Part shown: piece after piece, positions 15,041 through 22,499 of the stretch
How the letters are laid out: every line of letters begins with the position of its first letter
Numbering within the stretch: position 1 is the stretch's first letter
NCBI GenBank assembly: GCA_026396285.1
Contig: JAPLXB010000048.1
Location: 1-42,813, forward strand
Source of the DNA: Microcaldota archaeon
Lineage (GTDB): Archaea > Micrarchaeota > Micrarchaeia > Norongarragalinales > JAPLXB01
Direction of reading: 5' to 3'
DNA: 42,813 nucleotides
Notes under the pieces: model-generated
The model's input: the letters and a program-made list of their open reading frames with translations, nothing else
Told to the model about the DNA's origin: nothing
The model's database searches: none
Program-made: the position numbers and the translations under genes

Positions 15041-16378
15041 ATGAAAATCCTGCTCGTCGCATTGGGGACCACTGCGCGCGCCCACTGCATCGCCGAAGCA
15101 ATCGCCTCCAGCCCAAGCGAACCCGGACTGGTTGCATTCATGCAGGCGAAAAACCCGGGCGTCATGAAACTCGCGAAGGCAGTGAAAATCGGGAAAGTCA
15201 CGGACTTGGAGGCGCTGAAGAAATTCGCGGAAGAGCAGTCCCCTGGCATCGCGGTCATCAGCCCCGACGACGCGGTCGCAGCCGGGTGCGCGGACGCGCT
15301 CCTCGAAGCCGGCGTGCCCTCGGTCGGCCCGCTGAAAACGCTTGCGCGCCTTGAGTCAAGCAAGGCGTTCACGCGCGAACTCGTTTCAAAGTACGGGATT
15401 CCCGGAAACCCGGAGTACCTCGTGTTCACGCGCTCCAACGCAACGGAGATACCGGCTTACCTGCGCGAACTCGGGGACGGCTACGTGGTGAAACCGGACA
15501 GCTTGACCGGCGGCAAGGGCGTGAAAGTGTCGGCCGAGCACCTCGAGAGCCACGAGGAGGCGATCGCGTACTGCCACGAAGTCCTCAAAACCCATCCTTC
15601 AGTTGTGATTGAGGAAAAGCTGGCCGGCGAGGAATTCAGTTACCAGTTCCTGACCGACGGGAAAACAGTGTGCCCCACGCCCATCGCACAGGACCACAAG
15701 CGCGCCTTTGACGGCGACCAGGGCCCGAACACCGGCGGCATGGGTTCGTATTCGTATCCGGACCATTCGCTGCCGTTCCTGGAAAAAGCCGACTTGGAAA
15801 AAGCAATGGAAATCACGGAAAAAGTCGCGGCAGCGCTCAAAAAGGAAACAGGGTTCGATTACAAGGGCGTGATGTACGGCGGATTCATGAAGACGAGGGA
15901 AGGAGTCAAACTCATTGAGTACAACGCGCGCTTCGGCGACCCCGAAGTGATGAACGTCCTCCCCATCATTGACAGCGACTTCGCTGAAACGTGTGCCGCG
16001 CTCGCAAACGGCCGCCTGTCGTCTGCGAAGCCGCGGTTCAAGCAACTGGCCACGGTGTGCAAGTACGCGGTGCCCGAAGGCTACCCGACGAACCCTGCAG
16101 CAGGCCGGCAAATAGAAGTTCCCAAGAATGCGCCCGGCAGATACTATTTCGGCTCGGTAGAGGCGCTTGGCGAGGGAAACACGGTGTTCAGGATGGGGAA
16201 GTCGCGCGCGGTCGCGTGCGTCGGCATCGCCCCCACCATTGGCGAGGCGGAGAAAATCGCGGAAAAAACCGTGTCCATGATCAAGGGGCCGGTGTTCCAC
16301 CGGAAGGACATCGCGACTCCTGCGCTTTTGCAGAAGCGCGTTGACCACATGGCGAGAATCCTGGGCCGAAGCAAGTGA
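15041..16378 (+). CDS. purD: PurD, phosphoribosylamine-glycine ligase
   Basis: ATP-grasp ligase making GAR from phosphoribosylamine and glycine, the second step after PurF. Family segments are KILLVALGTTARAHCIAEAI at the N-terminus, VVKPDSLTGGKGV (ATP-binding), QDHKRAFDGDQGPNTGGMG, the metal-ligand region IEYNARFGDPE, and YAVPEGYP in the C-terminal domain. From ATG 15041 the product is 445 residues, near the usual ~430. GAAGGATG lies just upstream; GTG 15029 is the alternative start. It is separated from purF by a hairpin-rich leader and convergent with the HD hydrolase gene. Confidence 0.94.
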   Translation: MKILLVALGTTARAHCIAEAIASSPSEPGLVAFMQAKNPGVMKLAKAVKIGKVTDLEALKKFAEEQSPGIAVISPDDAVAAGCADALLEAGVPSVGPLKTLARLESSKAFTRELVSKYGIPGNPEYLVFTRSNATEIPAYLRELGDGYVVKPDSLTGGKGVKVSAEHLESHEEAIAYCHEVLKTHPSVVIEEKLAGEEFSYQFLTDGKTVCPTPIAQDHKRAFDGDQGPNTGGMGSYSYPDHSLPFLEKADLEKAMEITEKVAAALKKETGFDYKGVMYGGFMKTREGVKLIEYNARFGDPEVMNVLPIIDSDFAETCAALANGRLSSAKPRFKQLATVCKYAVPEGYPTNPAAGRQIEVPKNAPGRYYFGSVEALGEGNTVFRMGKSRAVACVGIAPTIGEAEKIAEKTVSMIKGPVFHRKDIATPALLQKRVDHMARILGRSK

Positions 16379-16389
16379 AGGGGGCTGGG

Positions 16390-17010
16390 TCACCGGCGTG
16401 GCCGCTCCCGCCTCTCCGTCATCTGGGCCGTGATTCTCTTGTATTGCGCTATGTTGCCCTTGAGTCTGCGCATCGAGGCAGCGATTTGCCTGTATCTCTC
16501 TATGTTGCCTTCGAGTTCGCGCGCCATCGACGGCGCGTCCTTCTTTCCCCAGGGAATGTAGTGGCTTTCCGCGTCCCTCACCAGGCGCTTCCTGTTTTTT
16601 GCATCCACCAGTTCCAGGTCCCTGGAGTTGTGGATGGCGTCGGCTATTTTCACGCGCTTTACCGCTGCCGGCGCGAGGGAAAGCCGCCTGAGGTATTCCT
16701 TTCTGCCGAGCTTGCCTCTTCCGCCTTCGCGCGTGGTCCTTGAAAGCAGGAAAACGTTTTTGGCGACGCCGGCACCGAAGAGTTTCCCAACTTCCTCCAG
16801 TGACACGCTCCTTCCCTGCTCGAAGGCGTCGTGGAGGTACGCGGTGACCTGCGTGGAGCGGTCGCCGTACCCGTGCCTGGCGAGGATTTTGGCGACACCC
16901 CTGGGATGGGTGATAAAAGGGGGGCCGGACATCCTGTACTGGCCTTCGTGCGCCTTGCGGCTGTACGCCTTCGCCAGCCTCACGTGCTTGTCCGTGAACT
17001 TAAATTCCAT
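16390..17010 (-). CDS. SpoT/MESH1-like HD hydrolase (putative small alarmone hydrolase)
   Basis: A 206-residue protein with the layout of the RelA/SpoT hydrolase domain. FITHPRGVAKIL (His of the first metal motif), AYLHDAFEQG (the HD pair, usually LHDVVED) and VKIADAIHNSRDL (K-AD-HN motif) appear in order. No synthetase, TGS or ACT domain follows, so it resembles stand-alone (p)ppGpp or NADPH hydrolases of the MESH1/SAH kind. The C-terminal ~50 residues are helical and basic. ATG 17010 was preferred to upstream starts because a GTTAAAAT box lies about 28 bases ahead. The substrate is unproven, and no alarmone synthetase is present in the window. Confidence 0.75.
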   Translation of the reverse strand: MEFKFTDKHVRLAKAYSRKAHEGQYRMSGPPFITHPRGVAKILARHGYGDRSTQVTAYLHDAFEQGRSVSLEEVGKLFGAGVAKNVFLLSRTTREGGRGKLGRKEYLRRLSLAPAAVKRVKIADAIHNSRDLELVDAKNRKRLVRDAESHYIPWGKKDAPSMARELEGNIERYRQIAASMRRLKGNIAQYKRITAQMTERRERPRR

Positions 17011-17106
17011 GAAATAGCGTGGGGAAAGCGGAATTTTAACATTTTCCATTCCGCCCGAACGGAAAGCCGCCCCCCGTATCCCGCCGTTTTCACGCAATGC
17101 GCTGCC

Positions 17107-17598
17107 CTACCGCCAGAACAGGAGCCACGCGTAAGCGATTGCAAGGAGGCAGTAGTTTAAGAGGAGGAAACGGCGGTCGCTCCAGTGAATGAAGCCATTC
17201 ACCCTGTAGCGCAGCGGGTATAGCGGCTCTGCTTCGACGACGCCGCCCTTGTGGACGAAGAGGTCGAAAACGCAGTGCAAAAGCCATCCCGCCAGCGCCG
17301 GCAGCATTACTTGGCCGTAGACGAGCCACCCGAACAAGCCGAAGAGCGCGGCCGTGACGAAACTGTGGGCCACGCGGTAGACTTTTTTTATCCACCCGAA
17401 CCTGCCGGCGACGAGGTTGCGGATTTCCCTGCGCGACCGGAAGCTGCCGCGGAAGGATTTGCCGGCCCACGCGACGAGGAGAGGCGTGCTGAAGGCGAGG
17501 TCGGGGAACACCGCGAAAAAAGCGAACAACGTCCAGTTGGAGATGCCGAGGACGCGCGCCAGGAACAGCGCCCACAGCATGTGTGACGGGAAGTCCAT
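17107..17598 (-). CDS. DUF457/YdjM-like membrane-bound metal-dependent hydrolase family
   Basis: A 163-residue protein with 4-5 hydrophobic segments. Potential metal-ligand residues lie in the order typical of the YdjM/DUF457 family: DFPSHMLWALFLARV (His near the N-terminus), FPDLAF, YRVAHSFVTAAL, and WLLHCVFDLFVHKGG. The biochemical role of the family is not well established. ATG 17598. It lies about 97 bases upstream of the HD hydrolase start on the same strand; it may be co-transcribed, but the HD gene has its own box. Confidence 0.7.
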   Translation of the reverse strand: MDFPSHMLWALFLARVLGISNWTLFAFFAVFPDLAFSTPLLVAWAGKSFRGSFRSRREIRNLVAGRFGWIKKVYRVAHSFVTAALFGLFGWLVYGQVMLPALAGWLLHCVFDLFVHKGGVVEAEPLYPLRYRVNGFIHWSDRRFLLLNYCLLAIAYAWLLFWR

Positions 17599-17642
17599 GA
17601 ACGGGCAACCGCGCTACCAAGTAAAAACCGGTGCGCTAATGC

Positions 17643-17987
17643 TTGCGGGTATTTTTCATGGCGATGGTTTCCACGTGCATGACGAGCCTCGGCCTCTTCT
17701 TCGGCGCCCTCCTGTCCAGCATGGAAAGCTTCCAACTAATCTCCAATTTCGTGGTGTGGCCGCTCTTCTTCTTCTCAGGCGCATTGTTCCCGGTCAAAAA
17801 CCTGCCCGCGTGGCTGTCGACGGTGACGTCATTCGACCCATTGACGTACGGCGTAGAAGCCCTGAGGACCATCCTCTTAGGCACCCAGGGAATCCCGCTC
17901 GCAACCTGCGTCACTGCACTGGTGTTCTCGTGCCTCGTCACCATGGCAATGGGCGCGTGGGCGTTCAACCGCATGGAACAAATCTAG
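17643..17987 (+). pseudogene. C-terminal remnant of an ABC-2 type permease
   Basis: The 114 residues match only the last third of a drug/polysaccharide ABC-2 permease: LGLFFGALLSSMESFQL, WPLFFFSGALFPVKNLPAW and SFDPLTYGVEALRTILLG, followed by one final membrane helix. Full members have ~250 residues with six helices. Here an in-frame stop lies immediately upstream of the first codon (TTG 17643), and the preceding bases belong to the gap after the divergent DUF457 gene. No ATPase partner is adjacent. It lies 55 bases from the tRNA-Leu gene. This looks like a leftover of a deletion or integration event. A functional small membrane protein cannot be excluded. Confidence 0.65.
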
Positions 17988-18056
17988 GCCCGCGCAGCGG
18001 TTGGCGGAAACAAATAAAACAGCCCGCGTCGTGATTCTTCCGCAGGGGTGGCAGAG

Positions 18057-18111
18057 ACCGTGACTGCTGGGGCGATGGCTGCGCCATTGCCGGTGTAGGG
18101 AACGGCTGCAA
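18057..18111 (+). other. tRNA-Leu intron 1 (55 nt, D loop, non-canonical)
   Basis: A bulge-helix-bulge is fully formed. The central helix is GCAG (18051-18054) with CTGC (18106-18109). The three-base bulges are 18055-18057 and 18110-18112, so cuts fall after 18056 and 18111. The inner helix is CCGT (18058-18061) with ACGG (18102-18105). The intron interior carries a further stem GGCGATGG/CCATTGCC. Cutting here restores a normal leucine D loop, which independently supports the boundaries. Confidence 0.88.
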
Positions 18112-18136
18112 CCTGGTCAAATGCGCGGGACTCAAG

Positions 18137-18200
18137 GCACGAACCTTTTTACCGAAAAAGGTTCATCAAAAAACGCGCATCTAAAAAAAGCGCGGGGGAC
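18137..18200 (+). other. tRNA-Leu intron 2 (64 nt, position 37/38)
   Basis: It is inserted after G37 next to the anticodon. Its BHB is relaxed: the central pairing of CTCA with GGGG has two Watson-Crick pairs and one wobble, plus one A-G mismatch. Inside is a perfect 10-bp hairpin, GAACCTTTTT/AAAAAGGTTC (18141-18150 with 18155-18164), and a CGCGC/GCGCG stem (18174-18178 with 18190-18194). The A-rich spacers differ sharply from the GC-rich surroundings. Confidence 0.85.
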
Positions 18201-18388
18201 ATCCCGTCCCTTAGCGGGTTCGAGGGTTCAAATCCCTTCCCCTGCACTAAACTTTTTTGCCACGGGGAGACTGTGCGGCGGGCGCTGCGGCGCTCAAACA
18301 GGGCACCGCCTAGGCGTTGTGAAAAATGCGGCTTTTCACCGCCCGGGACAACCGCGTTCCCGCCGTCCGCAATGGTTAGAAAACGAGT

Positions 18389-18580
18389 TCAGACTTTTTT
18401 CACGTTCTTTGCGCGCGGGCCGCGCTCGCCCGCCTCGATTTCGTATTCCACGTTGTCGCCAACAGCGAGGGCGGTCGCGCCTTCAATGGCCGACGAGTGC
18501 ACGTAGGCGTCCTTGCCGTCCTCGCCGGTTATAAACCCGAATCCGCGCTCTGTGTTGAACATCTTAACTTTTCCCTTCAT
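18389..18580 (-). CDS. Cold-shock domain protein (CspA family)
   Basis: A 63-residue single-stranded nucleic-acid binding OB fold. It has the classical KGKVKMFNTERGFGFIT start with RNP1 (GFGFI) and RNP2-like DAYVHSSAI (usually DVFVHFSAI), ending ERGPRAKNVKKV. The length is normal for the family. It acts as an RNA chaperone in bacteria; archaeal members are patchy and often thought to be acquired. It is isolated, on the minus strand, between the tRNA-Leu gene and leuA, and is flanked by an imperfect copy of the tRNA 3' end. Confidence 0.93.
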   Translation of the reverse strand: MKGKVKMFNTERGFGFITGEDGKDAYVHSSAIEGATALAVGDNVEYEIEAGERGPRAKNVKKV

Positions 18581-18695
18581 TTGACCATCTCCGTTGTATC
18601 AACCATAGGGAATGGGCGTATAAAACCCGTGCGGTTAAGCCCCTTCGGGCTGGTTCTGGCCGGAAACGCCGCCCCCGACCGGAAAAGAAAGGGCG

Positions 18696-18716
18696 AAATT
18701 CCCTTCCCCCTGCACT
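18696..18716 (+). repeat. Imperfect copy of the tRNA-Leu 3' end
   Basis: This 21-base stretch (ending CCCCCTGCACT) matches the tRNA 3' end at 18230-18248 with two extra bases. The two copies bracket a ~450-base segment that carries the cold-shock gene. Such duplications mark integration at tRNA genes, but the match is short and C-rich, so chance is possible. Confidence 0.3.
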
Positions 18717-19880
18717 CTATAATACCTTGGCTGCGGCCCTGGCTTTTTCCACGATTGAAAAAAGGCCTTCCGCCGTGATTGTTTTCCCGCAGTCCGCCGC
18801 CGCCTTCACACCCTCGACCACCGCCTCCAATTCAGCCCCGTCAAAACGGTACCCGGCCTTCCTTAATTCCGCTTCCACCGCGTGCCTCCCCGAATGCTTC
18901 CCGATGACCAGCTCCCGCGTGCGGCCAAGCTTTTCCGGGGCAATGACTTCATATGTCCGCGGGTTGCACAAGATGCCGTGCTGGTGGATGCCTGCCTCGT
19001 GGGCGAACGCGTTTTCGCCCACCACTGCCTTGTTCCTCTGGACGGCCAAGCCCGTGCAGGCGCTCACGAGCCTGCTTGACTCATAGATTTCCCCCACCCT
19101 TATCCCTGTGCAGGCCCTGAAATGCGCTTTCCTCACCCAGACCGCCATCGCTATTTCCTCTAGCGCCGCGTTCCCCGCCCTTTCGCCGATTCCGTTCACC
19201 GTGCACTCCACCTGCGTTGCCCCGTTTTCCACCCCTGCAAGAGAGTTGGCGACAGCCATTCCCAAGTCGTCGTGGCAATGGACGCTGATTGCCGCGTTCC
19301 CGATGTTGGAAACGTTTTCCCCGATGTTTTTCACGAGTTTTCCGAACTCGCCCGGCACCGCGTAGCCCACGGTGTCAGGTATGTTCACGGTGGTTGCCCC
19401 GGCGTCAATGACTTTTTCCAGCACCCTGTACAGGAACCGGGGTTCGGTCCGCGTCGCGTCCTCGGGGCTGAATTCCACGTCGTTGCAGAAGCCGGCAGCG
19501 TATCGCACGAATTCCGCCGCGGTTTCGACGACTTCTGCCGGCGTTTTCTTCAGCTTGTACTTCATGTGGATCGGGGACGTGGCAAGAAAGACGTGTATCC
19601 TGGGGCGCCTTGCGTCCCGGACCGCGCGCCAGCATTCGTCGACGTCTTTTTTGGCGCACCTCGCCAGCCCCGCGACCACCGGCCTCCTTGTTTCCCGTGC
19701 GACTGCCTCCACCGCCTCGGAATCCCCTTTTGACGCGGCAGGGAAACCGGCTTCAATCACGTCCACGCGCATTGCCTCAAGCTGTTTGGCCACCGCGATT
19801 TTTTCCCCGGGGCGCATGCTGCAGCCCGGGCTCTGCTCGCCGTCGCGCAGCGTCGTGTCAAAAACCCTTATGCGCCTCAT
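18717..19880 (-). CDS. leuA: 2-isopropylmalate synthase-like, without C-terminal regulatory domain
   Basis: It condenses acetyl-CoA with a 2-oxo acid; LeuA uses 2-oxoisovalerate in leucine synthesis. The TIM-barrel part is complete: FDTTLRDGEQSPGCSM, VIEAGFPAAS, the metal site HCHDDLGMAVANS, CTVNGIGERAGNAALEE, then NAFAHEAGIHQHG and IGKHSGRHA. At 387 residues it stops where the ~120-residue leucine-sensing domain would begin. In length it resembles NifV/AksA homocitrate-type enzymes, but the motifs are LeuA-like. It overlaps ilvE by 4 bases (ATGA), which supports branched-chain amino-acid synthesis. The enzyme could be feedback-insensitive or have another 2-oxo acid substrate. Confidence 0.83.
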   Translation of the reverse strand: MRRIRVFDTTLRDGEQSPGCSMRPGEKIAVAKQLEAMRVDVIEAGFPAASKGDSEAVEAVARETRRPVVAGLARCAKKDVDECWRAVRDARRPRIHVFLATSPIHMKYKLKKTPAEVVETAAEFVRYAAGFCNDVEFSPEDATRTEPRFLYRVLEKVIDAGATTVNIPDTVGYAVPGEFGKLVKNIGENVSNIGNAAISVHCHDDLGMAVANSLAGVENGATQVECTVNGIGERAGNAALEEIAMAVWVRKAHFRACTGIRVGEIYESSRLVSACTGLAVQRNKAVVGENAFAHEAGIHQHGILCNPRTYEVIAPEKLGRTRELVIGKHSGRHAVEAELRKAGYRFDGAELEAVVEGVKAAADCGKTITAEGLFSIVEKARAAAKVL

Positions 19881-20839
19881 GCGGGCCCGCCTCCAGTGTG
19901 CCCGCTTCCCTCGCGCCCGCTTGCCGGCCCGGCTTCTGCTTCGTCGTTCACGTATTCAAGCCAGTCAGCGTACCCTGGCTCCTTTCCTGCAGTAATCCGC
20001 CGGAACTTTGACCTGATCGCGGCTGCAACCGGGCCGATTTTGCCTGTCCCGATTCTGCGGCAGTCTATTTCGGCAACGCACTCGATTTCCGCGGCAGTGC
20101 CTGTGAGGAAGACCTCGTCTGCGATGTACAATTCGTCCCTCGTGATGTCATCTTCTGACACGCAGTAGCCGAGGTCCTTCGCGATGCGCATGACCGAGTC
20201 GCGGGTTATTCCCTCAAGGATGCCCCTCCTCTTCGGCGTGGAGACTGCGCCGTTCCTGGCGATGAAAACGTTTTCCGCGGTGCCCTCGCCCACGAGGCCG
20301 TTCGGGTCGAGCATTATCGCGTCGTCAAAACCCTGTTTTTTCGCGAGGCCCTTGGCGAGGAACGAGTTGTAATAGACGCCGGTGATTTTCGCCTTTGACA
20401 GCGTGGAGTTCACGTGCGGCCGCGCAATCGAGGAAACGACTGCGCGTATTCCGGAGTCCTCGGGCTTGTCGCCGAAGAAATTGTCCCACTTCCAGCACGC
20501 CACCGCGACGTTGGTTTCGCACGCGTGGGGGTCGAACGCGATTCCGGTCAGGAAAATTATGGGCCGGATGTAACAGGAGTCAAGGCCGTTGGCCCTGACC
20601 ACGCTTTTTGCCGCCCCCGCGATTTCCTCCCGCGAATACGGGCACTCCATTCCCATCGCGTGCCACGAGTCCGTCAGGCGCTTGACGTGGTCGCGGAGCC
20701 TGAAGATTGCCGGGCCACGGCCTGTTGAATAGCAGCGTATTCCCTCGAAAGCGCCGAACCCGTAGTGCAGCGTGCTTGAGAGGAGGCTTATCCGGGCCTC
20801 GCCCGGCTCGACGATCCTGCCGTTCACCCACGCCCGCAT
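19877..20839 (-). CDS. ilvE: Branched-chain amino acid aminotransferase
   Basis: PLP fold-type IV transaminase for Leu, Ile and Val. Motifs in order: RAWVNGRIVEPGEARISLL, HYGFGAFEGIRCY, the PLP lysine region STLSKAKITGVYYNSFLAK, DPNGLVGEGTAENVF, and the phosphate-binding end FLTGTAAEIECV. ATG 20839 gives the family's usual MRAWVNG start and leaves a single base after the regulator stop. The upstream ATG 20857 would overlap that gene. A hydrophilic tail of ~25 residues extends beyond the catalytic domain. It is in an operon with leuA (4-base overlap) and the regulator. Confidence 0.93.
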   Translation of the reverse strand: MRAWVNGRIVEPGEARISLLSSTLHYGFGAFEGIRCYSTGRGPAIFRLRDHVKRLTDSWHAMGMECPYSREEIAGAAKSVVRANGLDSCYIRPIIFLTGIAFDPHACETNVAVACWKWDNFFGDKPEDSGIRAVVSSIARPHVNSTLSKAKITGVYYNSFLAKGLAKKQGFDDAIMLDPNGLVGEGTAENVFIARNGAVSTPKRRGILEGITRDSVMRIAKDLGYCVSEDDITRDELYIADEVFLTGTAAEIECVAEIDCRRIGTGKIGPVAAAIRSKFRRITAGKEPGYADWLEYVNDEAEAGPASGREGSGHTGGGPA

Positions 20840-20840
20840 C

Positions 20841-21206
20841 TCATTCCCCATTCCCATCCCCCCGGTTCCCGTTGTCCTTGAAGGCGGCGGCCATGCGTTT
20901 CCCGAATTCAGTCAACCGCGTCGGCGCGCGCGGCGCCTGCTTCGTCCCGCACTCCATCCACCCGACTTTCCTGAAGAACGCAAGCGTCTTCCTCACCGTG
21001 GACGCGTCCTGGCCCGTGGTTTCCGCGATTCCCCTGCAGGTGCGTGAAAAACCCTCGCCCTCGAATCCGGCGGCAAGCGCGAGAACCGTCTTCTGGGTGC
21101 GGAGCAGCTTGGCGTCGGCGAATGCGGAAAACGCGCGCCACTCGCCGCTGCGCTCGCGCGAAGAGCCGGAACGGAAATTTTGCCTAGCATCAGCTATAGT
21201 TGTCAT
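20841..21206 (-). CDS. Winged-helix transcription regulator ahead of ilvE/leuA
   Basis: About 121 residues from ATG 21206 (GTG 21221 is an alternative). The core is a helix-turn-helix: TQKTVLALAAGF, CRGIAETTGQDASTVRKTLAFFRKVGWMECG, then a wing and TRLTEFGKRMA. The organisation is MarR/ArsR-like, without cysteine ligands in the usual places. It is the first gene of the regulator-ilvE-leuA unit, spaced by one base from ilvE, so it may control this operon. The effector is unknown. Confidence 0.65.
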   Translation of the reverse strand: MTTIADARQNFRSGSSRERSGEWRAFSAFADAKLLRTQKTVLALAAGFEGEGFSRTCRGIAETTGQDASTVRKTLAFFRKVGWMECGTKQAPRAPTRLTEFGKRMAAAFKDNGNRGDGNGE

Positions 21207-21378
21207 GGAACCACTCAGCACAGGGAAAGGGGAAAGAGCCGAGTGGCTATCCCAGAAGAAGCGAGCAAAGCGGGCTGCAGGCTATGGAAAACGAATCAAG
21301 ACCGTACCCTATGCCTGCGACCCTGCTGTTCATGCAATTCTTGCAGTTTTTGGCCAATAAAAGCGTTGTGGGGAAAAA

Positions 21379-22485
21379 TTATTCCCCGCTGCGGCAGTGT
21401 TCCGCTGCAGCAATTCCCGCGGCGCCGTTGCCTTGCGGTTCCGGCGCGTTGCCGCGGCCGGCGGCCTCGACGGATTGCCCAAGCGCGCCCATCGCCTGCG
21501 CAAGCTCTTCGCGCGTGGTTTCGCCCATGTGGGCTACGCGGAATATCTTCCCCTTTAGTTCGTCCTGCCCGCCAGCGAAAACGAAGCCGCGCTCCCTTGC
21601 TTTTGCCCGGATTTCCTCGGCAGCCGGCGTCTCAACAGCAGTCACGACATTTGAAGGAATGGCGCCGTTTTTTGCAAGCAGCGAGAGCCCGGTTTTTTTC
21701 ACGCTTTGCCTGACAAAATCCGCGTTTGCAGCGTGCCTTTCAACAAACCGCGGCATTCCCTCGCCAAGGATTTCCTTCACGCGCGACGCAGCGGCAAAAA
21801 CGACGGACTCCACGGGAGTGAACGGCGTCTCGTTTTTTTCCGCAGCCTTCGCGTACCTCCGGTAGTCCAGGTAATACGGCGGCTTCCCCGGGTTTTCCAT
21901 CGCTTTTCTTGCAGCCCTTCCGCTGAGGGAGGCGAACGCGAGGCCCGGCGGCGCAGCCAGCGCCTTTTGCGAGGCAATAGCCATGCCGTCGATGCCCATT
22001 CCCTCCATGCTGAGGGGATTGCCTATCCCGGAAACCGCGTCCACGATGAGCAGGGCGTGTGGAAAATCAGCGCGCACTTTCTTCAAGCCGTTCAACACGC
22101 CCGTGGACGTCTCGTTGTGCACTACCGTTACCACGTCCGCTTCAATCGGCTCGTATTCAAGCGGGTTGCCGCCTTCGGCCGCGAAAACAAGCGTGTTTTC
22201 GGAATAGATTGAGGCGATTTCCGCAAACCGCTTCCCGAACTTCCCGTTCGCCAGGCACGCCACGCGGTCGCCCGGGCGGATCAGGTTCGCTGCAAGGAAT
22301 TCCACTGCCGCGGTGCCGGAACCGGTGATGGCGTGAACCTTTTCGGCCGTGCCGATTATTTCCCCGATTCCTTTTCCAAGGCCCGCCAGCACCTGCTTGA
22401 ATTCCGCGCCGCGGTGGGGAACCATCTGCCTCCCGGCTTCCGCCCGCGTTTTTTCACTGAGTTCCACTGGACCTGGTATGAGCAT
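21379..22485 (-). CDS. Class V aminotransferase, AGXT/SPT type (probable phosphoserine or serine transaminase)
   Basis: PLP fold-type I transaminase. Motifs: MLIPGPVELSEKT start, ITGSGTAAVEFL, VDAVSGIGNPL (Asp contacting the PLP pyridine) and ASQKALAAPPGLAF (Schiff-base Lys). It is about 368 residues. ATG 22485 has GAGGAG 6 bases ahead; ATG 22503 overlaps the upstream stop as ATGA. Because it is fused into the operon right behind SerB-SerA, a phosphohydroxypyruvate-to-phosphoserine role is likely, as for the SerC-substituting class V enzymes of methanogens. Alanine-glyoxylate activity is the alternative. The last ~25 residues are Gly/Ala-rich. Confidence 0.85.
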   Translation of the reverse strand: MLIPGPVELSEKTRAEAGRQMVPHRGAEFKQVLAGLGKGIGEIIGTAEKVHAITGSGTAAVEFLAANLIRPGDRVACLANGKFGKRFAEIASIYSENTLVFAAEGGNPLEYEPIEADVVTVVHNETSTGVLNGLKKVRADFPHALLIVDAVSGIGNPLSMEGMGIDGMAIASQKALAAPPGLAFASLSGRAARKAMENPGKPPYYLDYRRYAKAAEKNETPFTPVESVVFAAASRVKEILGEGMPRFVERHAANADFVRQSVKKTGLSLLAKNGAIPSNVVTAVETPAAEEIRAKARERGFVFAGGQDELKGKIFRVAHMGETTREELAQAMGALGQSVEAAGRGNAPEPQGNGAAGIAAAEHCRSGE

Positions 22486-22499
22486 CTTGGCTCCTCGGT

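Larger units (their letters stand above)
18042..18246 (+). tRNA. tRNA-Leu (CAA anticodon) interrupted by two introns
   Basis: Exons at 18042-18056, 18112-18136 and 18201-18246 join into an 86-base type II tRNA. Its parts are acceptor stem GCAGGGG/CCCCTGC, D stem GCAG/ATGC, anticodon stem CGGGA/TCCCG with loop CTCAAGA (anticodon CAA, which reads UUG), a variable arm with a CCC/GGG stem, and T arm with loop TTCAAAT. The discriminator base is A73 and CCA is not encoded. Intron 1 sits in the D loop after base 15. Intron 2 is at the canonical 37/38 site. A run of T follows at 18252-18257. Confidence 0.93.

Noticed and set aside
18057..18200. Possibility that the interrupted tRNA is a split or permuted tRNA
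   Set aside because: All exons are in normal order within 205 bases and both inserts have BHB-like boundaries, so ordinary introns explain it.
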